From NCBI GenBank assembly GCA_943326025.2, contig CALPRR020000042.1, positions 1-15,008 on the forward strand: a stretch of DNA of 15,008 nucleotides, read 5' to 3'. The stretch is from Candidatus Kuenenia stuttgartensis (lineage in GTDB: Bacteria > Bacteroidota > Bacteroidia > Flavobacteriales_D > Crocinitomicaceae). The notes beneath the pieces are model-generated. The model saw only the letters and a program-made list of their open reading frames with translations. It made no database searches and was not told the DNA's origin. Position numbers and translations under genes: made by a program. Of this stretch, positions 7,166 to 13,861 are shown in pieces. Numbering within the stretch: the stretch's first letter is position 1; each line of letters starts with the position of its first letter.

Positions 7166-8695
7166 TTATTCCAATTCTTTTTTAACTGCTTCTGAAAATG
7201 AAATCTTTTGGATTTTACTTTCGATCCAAGCATTGATGTTGAAATATTCTAACAAAGCTTGTTCATGGTGACTTTTCATCACGTCACGAATATCTGTCTT
7301 CAATTGATTCAATACAGAATTTTTTTCACTATTCGTCATTGATTTTGCCAATTTTCGAATATGTTTAATAAAAACTGTTTCTCCTTCGTAATCTCTTTCT
7401 TGTTTGTTTAAATATCGATTTGTCGATTTAATCACATACTCTAAAAAATCATAATTTTCTAATTCAAAATGTAATATCAAATTGAAAATACGAGAGAAAC
7501 TATAAATATCTTGACGTAAATTTTGCTCATTATCATTCAGTACTAAATTAATATACGTCAACGCTTTTTTATAATCGCCAATTCCAAAATAACTATATGC
7601 TTTATTATAAGTTAGCATAATCTCATACTCTTTATTGATTTTCTCTCCATAAAAAGCTTGTAATTCTTCAATTTTAGGAATCAAATCAACACTTTTTTGA
7701 AAATCACCTTTTGCATGAAATAAATTCAATTCTTGATTGTAAGAATTGGTAAATAAACGTACTAAAATATCTGTCGAATTAAAACCTTTTACAGTTTCTA
7801 GAGCTCGCATTTCAGCAATTAAGTTATTTGCATTTTCAAAATCTTTATTATCAATATAACATCTTAACAGATGAGAGATTGTTAATACATATCGTTGAGC
7901 TGTATCTGTTTTAATATTTGGATTGTTATCTAAAATTTCTCGCGTACGATTGAAAAATTGAAAACTGTCTGCATAATTTCTATTAGTTGCAGCACACAAT
8001 CCTTTAATATAATAACACATAGAAGCAGCCCTTGTTGAAATCGCTGTATTTTTACCTTTAATCAAATGATAATCTGCTATTCCCTCTACTATTGCTTGCT
8101 CTTTCTCAGTTCTAGCAAAACCTCCACTTCTAAATATCAAATTAATTTTAGAGTAAATAACTTGATATTCAGCTAGGTTTCTCAATTTAGCAATCACCAT
8201 TTCTTCTTCTTCTACTAATTTATCTAAATCAGTAGTGAACTCCCCTGCTTCGTATGCTTCTTCTAATAATTTTTTCTCCCATGAAAGTAACTCATACCAG
8301 TAATAAAACTTTTCATGATCTTTAGCCAGTTCTTTTGCGCGAGCAACAAATTTCTCACACTCTTTGTACAATGCTTTATTGTAAAGAACTTCTACATTCT
8401 TTATTTCTTGTTTTAACATACTACTTACAGATTGTTCGCTATAAAAAGATCGCAAACTTTTCAGTATTAATTTATACAAGTGATTTTTTTCAGATGGTAG
8501 GTGTTTAATAAATGTTTCCTTTTCAAAAGCCTTTTTCAACTCTTCCTCATTATATGCAGTTTGTTTTTCTACAAAATCAAAAATCTTTAAATAATTCTTA
8601 TCACCAGATTGAAGTGAAGATGTTAATTTAAAAAAACGTTTTTCTGATTTAGTAAGAGATTTTATAAGTTTAAAAAGTTCTGTAGAAGGCTTCAT
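7166..8695 (-). CDS. Conserved Bacteroidota helical-repeat (TPR-like) protein of unknown function
   Basis: A 509-residue soluble protein without signal peptide or membrane segments. It is almost wholly predicted helical and rich in Lys, Glu and Tyr. The N-terminus reads MKPSTELFKLIKSLTKSEKRFFKL, a motif I recognise from uncharacterised Bacteroidota proteins of about this length. Downstream, helix pairs with TPR-like spacing appear, for example around AYSYFGIGDYKKALTYINLV (about residues 370-390), where the alternation of small and aromatic residues fits a TPR. No catalytic motif is visible. The likely role is a cytoplasmic scaffold or protein-protein interaction factor, but the partner is unknown. 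The ATG at 8695 is the first residue of the conserved N-terminal motif and has a -7 promoter box about 26 bp upstream. It is flanked by terminators on both sides and is probably transcribed alone. Confidence 0.75.
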   Translation of the reverse strand: MKPSTELFKLIKSLTKSEKRFFKLTSSLQSGDKNYLKIFDFVEKQTAYNEEELKKAFEKETFIKHLPSEKNHLYKLILKSLRSFYSEQSVSSMLKQEIKNVEVLYNKALYKECEKFVARAKELAKDHEKFYYWYELLSWEKKLLEEAYEAGEFTTDLDKLVEEEEMVIAKLRNLAEYQVIYSKINLIFRSGGFARTEKEQAIVEGIADYHLIKGKNTAISTRAASMCYYIKGLCAATNRNYADSFQFFNRTREILDNNPNIKTDTAQRYVLTISHLLRCYIDNKDFENANNLIAEMRALETVKGFNSTDILVRLFTNSYNQELNLFHAKGDFQKSVDLIPKIEELQAFYGEKINKEYEIMLTYNKAYSYFGIGDYKKALTYINLVLNDNEQNLRQDIYSFSRIFNLILHFELENYDFLEYVIKSTNRYLNKQERDYEGETVFIKHIRKLAKSMTNSEKNSVLNQLKTDIRDVMKSHHEQALLEYFNINAWIESKIQKISFSEAVKKELE

Positions 8696-8720
8696 ACTCT
8701 ATAGTTTAATTACATAAATC

Positions 8721-8728
8721 CAAATATA
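8721..8728 (-). promoter_or_regulatory. Candidate promoter -7 element for the helical-repeat gene
   Basis: Minus-strand TATATTTG is an exact TAnnTTTG match, identical to the tRNA-Glu -7 box, and lies 26 bp before the ATG at 8695. A -33 TTTG is not evident at 17-23 bp. Confidence 0.5.
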
Positions 8729-8849
8729 CACAAAAAGAAGTTGAATTCCCATCTATAAATAAATTAGATTTTTTAAACGGTATTATCTATTGATTAAACA
8801 GTTTACTTAATTTTACATTGAATTCCTAACAACTAAATAGAGTAAAAAA

Positions 8850-8883
8850 GTAAAGCTCTCAACTTTTACAAGTGAGAGCTTAC
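8850..8883 (-). terminator. Second, distal terminator after the glucosaminidase gene
   Basis: AAGCTCTC (8853-8860) pairs with GAGAGCTT (8874-8881). After a single bulged A, ACTT (8862-8865) pairs with AAGT (8870-8873), and GTA/TAC can extend the base with another bulge. On the minus strand the stem is followed by TTTACTTTTTTACT. It lies 58 nt past the glucosaminidase stop. Confidence 0.8.
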
Positions 8884-8884
8884 T

Positions 8885-8909
8885 AACAAACAACAAACAA
8901 CAAACAAAC
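8885..8909. repeat. Short 7-bp tandem repeat (ACAAACA)n
   Basis: About three and a half copies of a 7-bp unit, with C residues alternately 4 and 3 bp apart. It lies between the two hairpins downstream of the glucosaminidase gene and supplies a GU-rich tail (TTTGTTTGTTG on the minus strand) to the first. Confidence 0.6.
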
Positions 8910-8921
8910 CCTTTCGGGTTT
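8906..8921 (-). terminator. Proximal terminator of the glucosaminidase gene
   Basis: A 6-bp stem AAACCC/GGGTTT closes a 4-nt loop that reads GAAA on the minus strand, a stable GNRA tetraloop. A U-rich TTTGTTTGTTG tail follows. It lies 19 nt past the stop codon at 8941 and forms a tandem pair with the hairpin at 8850-8883. The rest of the 245-bp gap (8696-8940) holds the -7 box at 8721-8728 and no further coding sequence that I can see. Confidence 0.65.
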
Positions 8922-8940
8922 TACCTTTAAACTATAAAGA

Positions 8941-9852
8941 TTATCTTAATTTCACCTTTTGACCTTTGGCTATTTTCTCATCCGGTGATACTGTTTCATT
9001 TAATTTCTCTAAAGATTCTAATTTAATTGCCTCTTCTTGAGAAACCTGTCTTAACGTTTTTGTTTCCGTTAAAACATAATTATCTTCTTTACTTTTAGAG
9101 TGTTTTCTTTTAGGTTGTAAATAAATAATATCTCCAACTTCTAAAACATCTTTACGCTGACCAAAATCATTGTATTTATATAATTGCCACAATCCAAGAT
9201 TAAATTCTTTTGCGATTTTATAAAACGTATCTCCTTTTTTGGCTACAACATAATTCACTTTATTTTTATGAGTATAAACAGAATGTGAACCTTCAATCGT
9301 TTTTTCAGAAGCTAATAATTCTGGTGATTTAGTTGATACAACCGAATTTAAACCATCTAATTGATATAATTTTAAATTTTCAATCACTTCAATCAACATC
9401 TGAGGATATTTCGGATTAGTTGCATAACCAGCTTCTTTTAATCCTTGAGCCCAAGATTTGTAATCAGTAGATTCAAATAAAAACAATTTTGAATAACGAG
9501 ATTTTGAAGTTAAGAATTTACTATGATCTGCAAATGACTCATCTGCTGAAGAATAAACTCTGAAACATTCTCCTTTAGCATCATCATCCATGTACATTTT
9601 TTCTCCTGTCCACTCGTGACACTTAATTCCAAAATGATTATTTCCTTTTTTAGCTAAATCAGAATTTCCACTCCCACTTTCAATAATTCCTTGGGCCAGC
9701 GTTATACTTGCTGGTATTTTAAAATCAACCATGTGTTGAACTGCAATGACTTTCCATGTCTCAACATATTCCTCTTTAGAAATAATTTTATCGACCATCG
9801 CAACTAAATTGAAAGTCGAACCTATCACCAATAAAAAAAGAAATATCTTCAT
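8941..9852 (-). CDS. Secreted beta-N-acetylglucosaminidase (peptidoglycan hydrolase) with C-terminal LysM
   Basis: A 303-residue exported cell-wall hydrolase, predicted to cleave the glycan strand of peptidoglycan in the periplasm. I chose the ATG at 9852, which starts a clean signal peptide (MKIFLFLLVIGSTFNLVA, residues 1-18). The open frame extends 26 codons further up, but that stretch would bury the signal and crosses a dyad in the intergenic region. A glucosaminidase domain (about 35-165) includes the probable catalytic glutamate E58 (GIIESGSGNS) and FGIKCHEW, GECFRVY and GYATNPKYP landmarks. A LysM domain follows (about 201-246, YVVAKKGDTFYKIAKEFN...VGDIIYL). The last 45 residues resemble a second, degenerate LysM ending KGQKVKL. 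The FlgJ/AcmA-type family is common in Bacteroidota; roles in cell separation or wall turnover are inferred. It is divergent from clpB. Confidence 0.88.
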   Translation of the reverse strand: MKIFLFLLVIGSTFNLVAMVDKIISKEEYVETWKVIAVQHMVDFKIPASITLAQGIIESGSGNSDLAKKGNNHFGIKCHEWTGEKMYMDDDAKGECFRVYSSADESFADHSKFLTSKSRYSKLFLFESTDYKSWAQGLKEAGYATNPKYPQMLIEVIENLKLYQLDGLNSVVSTKSPELLASEKTIEGSHSVYTHKNKVNYVVAKKGDTFYKIAKEFNLGLWQLYKYNDFGQRKDVLEVGDIIYLQPKRKHSKSKEDNYVLTETKTLRQVSQEEAIKLESLEKLNETVSPDEKIAKGQKVKLR

Positions 9853-9879
9853 AACCCTTGTTTTGTAAGTATTACGGAG

Positions 9880-9913
9880 GTTATTAACAATGGTTACATT
9901 TTTTGTTAATAAC
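9880..9913. promoter_or_regulatory. 11-bp dyad upstream of the glucosaminidase gene
   Basis: GTTATTAACAA (9880-9890) and TTGTTAATAAC (9903-9913) form a perfect inverted repeat around 12 nt, 28 bp before the ATG at 9852. A near-match to the -7 consensus (minus TTTATTTG, 9916-9923) abuts it, so the dyad would cover the transcript start. It could be an operator or a 5'-leader hairpin. Confidence 0.45.
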
Positions 9914-9966
9914 ATCAAATAAAATGTCAATATCGATTTATCACATTTCTTTTCAACCTATTAAAT

Positions 9967-10012
9967 TGACAAAAAGTCATATTCAACTAAAAAATACTGT
10001 CATTTTTACAGT
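9967..10012. promoter_or_regulatory. Two small dyads upstream of clpB
   Basis: TGAC-N5-GTCA (9967-9979) and ACTGT-N7-ACAGT (9996-10012) lie 69-114 bp before the clpB ATG, with centres about 31 bp (three helical turns) apart. No CIRCE element (TTAGCACTC-N9-GAGTGCTAA) is present, so HrcA control is not suggested. I see no exact TAnnTTTG box on the plus strand; TAGCATTTG at 10039-10047 has one extra base. Protein binding here is speculative. Confidence 0.25.
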
Positions 10013-10080
10013 GAAATGAAATAAAAATGAATTTGGTTTAGCATTTGACGATTTGATGATGTTCTAAAATCGAAAAAAAT

Positions 10081-12708
10081 ATGGACTTTACTAAATTCAC
10101 AATCAAATCACAAGAAGCTTTAAATAAAGCTCAGTTATTAACAGAACAAAATGGAAATCAAACCATTGAATTAGGACATTTATTAAAAGCAATTTTCGAA
10201 GAGGACAAAGAAATAACTCCTTATTTACTGCAAAAATTAAATGTCAATCTAAAAATGCTTGAATTAGCATTAGACAAAATAATAGAATCGTATTCAAAAG
10301 TTGCTGGTGGTCAAATTTACCTTGGACCCAACACGCAAAAAGTATTGAATAATGCATTGTCAGAAATGAAAAATTTCGGAGACGAATTTGTTTCAATCGA
10401 AATGCTTTTGTTTTCAATGCTTGACTCTAAAGATGCAATCGGTAATTTATTAAAAGACAATAAAATAACTAAAACAACTCTTAAACAACAAATTATGGAT
10501 TTAAGAAATGGAGATAAAGTAACTTCTAATAGTCAAGAAGGAACATACAAATCACTTGAAAAATTTGCTAAAAACTTAAATGAATTAGCTCAAGCTGGAA
10601 AACTGGATCCAGTAATCGGACGAGATGATGAAATTCGAAGAGTACTTCAAATATTAACTCGAAGAACGAAAAACAATCCAATCTTAATCGGTGAACCAGG
10701 AGTTGGTAAAACAGCAATTGCAGAAGGATTAGCTCACAGAATTATCAGTGGCGATGTACCTGAAAACTTAAAATCTAAAATTGTATACTCATTAGATATG
10801 GGTGCTTTAATTGCAGGAGCTAAATACAAAGGTGAATTTGAAGAACGCTTAAAAGCAGTTATTAAAGAAGTAATTTCTGCAGATGGAGAAATCATTCTTT
10901 TCATCGATGAAATTCATACACTTGTTGGCGCTGGTGGCGGCGAAGGAGCTATGGACGCTGCAAACATCTTGAAACCTGCTTTAGCGAGAGGAGAATTAAG
11001 AGCTGTTGGAGCTACGACTTTAAATGAATATCAAAAATATTTTGAAAAAGATAAAGCGTTGGTTCGAAGATTCCAAACTGTTTTAGTGGATGAACCAACA
11101 ACAGAGGATGCCATTTCAATCTTACGTGGAATCAAAGAAAAATATGAAAATCACCATAAGGTTTTAATTAAAGACGAGGCAATTATTTCGGCTGTTGAAC
11201 TTTCGCAACGTTATATTACAGACCGTCAATTACCAGATAAAGCGATTGACTTAATTGACGAAGCAGCTTCTAAAGTTCGAATGGAAATCAATTCTAAACC
11301 AGAGGAATTAGATGAATTAGAACGTAAAATCATGCAACTTGAAATTGAAAAAGAAGCAATAAAACGTGAAAATGATCATAAAAAATTGGGGAGCATTGAA
11401 AATGACCTTTCAAATTTAAGTCAGCAACGTGATGCTTTCAAAGCGAAATGGCAAGCTGAAAGAGATGTAATTGATACGCTTCAAAAAATGAAAGAAAATA
11501 TTGAAAATTTCAAATTGGAAGCTGATCAAGCTGAACGAGCTGGAGATTACGGAAAAGTTGCTGAAATTCGATATGGAAAAATAAAAGAAGCCGAAGAAAC
11601 AATCGAAAAAACAAAAGTTAAATTGACTGAAATGCAAGCTAACTCTAAAATGATAAAAGAAGAGGTAGATGCAGAAGCGATTGCAGAAGTTGTTTCAAAA
11701 TGGACAGGAATTCCAGTCAATAAAATGATTGAAAGTGAAATTGCAAAATTACTTCGACTTGAAGAAGAATTAGGTAATCGAGTTGTCGGACAACGTGAAG
11801 CGATTGAAGCAGTTTCTGATGCCGTTAGAAGATCTAGAGCTGGTTTACAAGATGCAAGAAGACCAATTGGTTCATTTATTTTCTTAGGAACGACAGGTGT
11901 TGGTAAAACAGAACTAGCAAAAGCATTGGCTGAATATTTATTCAACGATGAAAATGCGATGACACGAATCGACATGTCGGAATACCAAGAAAAACATTCT
12001 GTAAGTAGATTGGTTGGAGCGCCTCCGGGATATGTCGGATATGATGAAGGTGGACAATTAACAGAAGCCGTTCGTCGTCGTCCCTACTCTATTGTTTTGT
12101 TAGATGAAATCGAAAAAGCGCATCCCGATGTTTTCAATATTCTATTACAAGTTTTAGATGATGGTCGTTTGACAGACAATAAAGGCCGCGTGGTGAATTT
12201 CAAAAATACAATCATCATAATGACTTCAAATATTGGTTCGAATGTAATTCATGAAAAATTCGACGGAATTAAACCAGCTGAATTTGAAAGAGCAAGAGAA
12301 AAAGCGAAATTTGAATTAATGGAATTATTAAAACAAACGATTCGACCAGAATTCTTAAATAGAATAGACGAAACAATTATGTTTGATCCATTAACAGTTG
12401 AAAACATTAAACAAATCGTCCATATTCAATTAAACAACTTGAAAAAAGTATTAATTGAAAAAGACATCAAATTAGTTGTAACTGATGAGGCGTTTAATCA
12501 CATTGCAGAAGTTGGATTTGATCCTTTCTTTGGAGCACGCCCAGTTAAGCGAGTTATTCAACGCGAAGTATTAAATGAATTATCAAAATCAATTTTAGCA
12601 GGAAAAGTAGACACTTCAAACAATGTGATCATGGATATTTTTGATGGAAAAATAGTGTTCAGAAGACCTATTTCCGAAAAAGAAGAAGAAAAATTAATAA
12701 TTAATTAA
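10081..12708 (+). CDS. clpB: ATP-dependent disaggregase ClpB (Hsp100)
   Basis: Hexameric AAA+ chaperone that, with DnaK/DnaJ/GrpE, extracts polypeptides from aggregates after heat or other stress. The 875-residue length is normal. Domains in order: Clp N-terminal repeats (1-145); NBD1 with Walker A GEPGVGKT (204-211), pore-loop YKGEFE (249-254), Walker B ILFIDE (272-277) and arginine fingers at R329/R330; the coiled-coil middle domain (about 405-525) that separates ClpB from ClpA and ClpX; NBD2 with Walker A GTTGVGKT (603-610), pore-loop GYVGY (650-654), Walker B VLLDE (672-676) and sensor-2 GARPVKR (818-824). No ClpP-binding IGF/L tripeptide region stands out, as expected for ClpB. The ATG is preceded by an A-rich leader (CGAAAAAAAT). 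Regulation is unclear: no CIRCE box and no exact promoter match upstream. Confidence 0.98.
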   Translation: MDFTKFTIKSQEALNKAQLLTEQNGNQTIELGHLLKAIFEEDKEITPYLLQKLNVNLKMLELALDKIIESYSKVAGGQIYLGPNTQKVLNNALSEMKNFGDEFVSIEMLLFSMLDSKDAIGNLLKDNKITKTTLKQQIMDLRNGDKVTSNSQEGTYKSLEKFAKNLNELAQAGKLDPVIGRDDEIRRVLQILTRRTKNNPILIGEPGVGKTAIAEGLAHRIISGDVPENLKSKIVYSLDMGALIAGAKYKGEFEERLKAVIKEVISADGEIILFIDEIHTLVGAGGGEGAMDAANILKPALARGELRAVGATTLNEYQKYFEKDKALVRRFQTVLVDEPTTEDAISILRGIKEKYENHHKVLIKDEAIISAVELSQRYITDRQLPDKAIDLIDEAASKVRMEINSKPEELDELERKIMQLEIEKEAIKRENDHKKLGSIENDLSNLSQQRDAFKAKWQAERDVIDTLQKMKENIENFKLEADQAERAGDYGKVAEIRYGKIKEAEETIEKTKVKLTEMQANSKMIKEEVDAEAIAEVVSKWTGIPVNKMIESEIAKLLRLEEELGNRVVGQREAIEAVSDAVRRSRAGLQDARRPIGSFIFLGTTGVGKTELAKALAEYLFNDENAMTRIDMSEYQEKHSVSRLVGAPPGYVGYDEGGQLTEAVRRRPYSIVLLDEIEKAHPDVFNILLQVLDDGRLTDNKGRVVNFKNTIIIMTSNIGSNVIHEKFDGIKPAEFERAREKAKFELMELLKQTIRPEFLNRIDETIMFDPLTVENIKQIVHIQLNNLKKVLIEKDIKLVVTDEAFNHIAEVGFDPFFGARPVKRVIQREVLNELSKSILAGKVDTSNNVIMDIFDGKIVFRRPISEKEEEKLIIN

Positions 12709-12721
12709 AATTTAATAAATA

Positions 12722-12757
12722 TTTGTTTTTTTATTAAAAAAAAAAATAATACATTTG
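12722..12757 (+). promoter_or_regulatory. Bacteroidota-type promoter between clpB and the phosphatase gene
   Basis: TACATTTG (12750-12757) matches TAnnTTTG exactly. TTTG (12722-12725) lies 24 bp upstream, one base more than the usual maximum. The spacer is T7-ATT-A11, which is flexible and bent. Transcription should start near 12763-12766, well after the clpB stop and about 95 bp before the next ATG. Confidence 0.5.
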
Positions 12758-12763
12758 TTCTGA

Positions 12764-12829
12764 TTTAGGTGGTTAGGTTAGGTTGATTAAAAGATAGAGA
12801 GCAGACGCCCGTTTGCTCTCTATTTTTTT
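12764..12829 (+). ncRNA. Candidate small RNA or conditional leader of about 65 nt
   Basis: A predicted promoter just upstream and a strong intrinsic terminator at 12791-12829 define a short non-coding transcript. Its 5' part holds four evenly spaced GG pairs (12768-69, 12771-72, 12776-77, 12781-82) in a telomere-like GGTTAGGTTAGG run; its 3' part is the terminator hairpin. No open frame of useful length is present. It could instead be an attenuator leader for the phosphatase gene 31 bp downstream. The 5' end is inferred, not seen. Confidence 0.35.
12791..12829 (+). terminator. Strong intrinsic terminator downstream of clpB
   Basis: ATAGAGAGCA (12794-12803) pairs perfectly with TGCTCTCTAT (12814-12823). 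Three more inner pairs (one G-U) close a GCCC loop, and T7 runs from 12823 to 12829. It lies 85 bp after the clpB stop and 31 bp before the next gene. It ends clpB transcripts, the candidate small RNA, or both. Confidence 0.9.
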
Positions 12830-12860
12830 GTACCTACTTAATTTTAAAACAAGTTAAACT

Positions 12861-13823
12861 ATGAAGACTACATTTTTACTAGTATTTGCGTCTATAATTG
12901 GATTAAATTCTTTTGCGCAAGAACAAAGAACCATCTTATTTTATAATGTGGAAAATCTTTTTGACACGATTAATGATCCAACAAAAAATGATGAAGAATT
13001 CCTTCCTGAAGGGAAAAACATTTGGAACAGCCAAAAGTACAATGAGAAATTAACGCATATCAATCAAGTTATTAATGAAGTAAATAATCCTTTAATCATT
13101 GGAATGTGTGAAATTGAAAATGCAAATGTGATTCGTGATGTAATCAATCATTCCAAAACAATGAAAGGTAAATTCGGAGTTGCGCATTATAATAGTCCTG
13201 ACGAAAGAGGTGTTGATGTTGGAATGATATACGATAGTATCACTTTGAAAATGGTTGATTCAGGTTTCTTACGTTATTCATTACCTGATACAGCCTATTC
13301 GAAAACAAGAGATATACTTTGGGTAAAATTCAAAAAAGGAAAAACAACTTTTTATGCCATGATCAATCACTGGCCTAGTAGAAGAAGTGGTGAAAAAGAA
13401 AGTGAAGTCAACCGAATAATTGCCGCAACTGCTGCTAAAACATTCATTGATTCTATTTTAGCAAAAGACAAAAATGCAAAAATTGTTTTCATGGGAGATT
13501 TGAATGATCATCCACAAGACAAAGCTCCTCAAATGGTTTATTCTGTTTTAACTCAAATGATCTTCAAAACTTCAGGAGAATTTGGAGGAACACACAATTT
13601 CAAAAACGAATGGGATGTGTTAGATCATATTGCCGTTTCATCTGGATTTTTAACTGCAAAAAAAGGTTTAAAAATCGTAAAAGATTCTGGTAAAATTATT
13701 TCTCCAGCTTTCTTAATAACAGAATACAAAGGTGAAAAAGTACCTTTCAGAACATATGCTAAAAACTATTTAGGAGGTTATTCTGATCATTTACCTGTTA
13801 GGATTGAGGTAAGCTTTAAATAG
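12861..13823 (+). CDS. Secreted endonuclease/exonuclease/phosphatase-family protein
   Basis: A 320-residue exported metal-dependent phosphodiesterase-fold protein. Signal peptide MKTTFLLVFASIIGLNSFAQ, cleavage near residue 19. EEP-superfamily landmarks are in order: FYNVENLFD with N29; E84 in GMCEIEN (metal ligand); RGVDVGMIYD (116-125); H170 in NHWPSRRSG (catalytic histidine); D213 and N215 in GDLNDHP; WDVLDHI (251-257) and the final SDH pair D309-H310. All expected catalytic positions are therefore intact. The FYNVENLFD...GDFND type is widespread as secreted proteins in Bacteroidota; the substrate (nucleic acid, phospholipid or other phosphodiester) cannot be told from sequence. The start follows an A-rich leader. 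The terminator 31 bp upstream separates it from clpB, and I see no good promoter after that hairpin, so expression may depend on read-through. Confidence 0.85.
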   Translation: MKTTFLLVFASIIGLNSFAQEQRTILFYNVENLFDTINDPTKNDEEFLPEGKNIWNSQKYNEKLTHINQVINEVNNPLIIGMCEIENANVIRDVINHSKTMKGKFGVAHYNSPDERGVDVGMIYDSITLKMVDSGFLRYSLPDTAYSKTRDILWVKFKKGKTTFYAMINHWPSRRSGEKESEVNRIIAATAAKTFIDSILAKDKNAKIVFMGDLNDHPQDKAPQMVYSVLTQMIFKTSGEFGGTHNFKNEWDVLDHIAVSSGFLTAKKGLKIVKDSGKIISPAFLITEYKGEKVPFRTYAKNYLGGYSDHLPVRIEVSFK

Positions 13824-13828
13824 ACCAT

Positions 13829-13853
13829 TAGATATTAGAAACTAGATATTAGA
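13829..13853. repeat. Two direct copies of TAGATATTAGA, 14-bp period
   Basis: Exact 11-bp copies at 13829-13839 and 13843-13853 fill most of the 38-bp gap between two converging genes. I see no GC-rich hairpin or U-tract here, so this gap lacks a standard terminator. Confidence 0.7.
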
Positions 13854-13861
13854 CAAATTCG

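Noticed and set aside
9853..9930. N-terminal extension of the glucosaminidase
   Set aside because: Using the upstream codon would place 26 residues before a textbook signal peptide and run through the 11-bp dyad; the ATG at 9852 is the better start.
10039..10047. TAGCATTTG as the clpB -7 box
   Set aside because: It has three bases between TA and TTTG, whereas the consensus has two, and no -33 element lies at the right distance.
11416..11975. Two overlapping minus-strand frames
   Set aside because: They are antisense to the clpB middle domain and NBD2; low-complexity Phe/Ser-rich translations are typical shadows of Lys/Glu-rich coding sequence.
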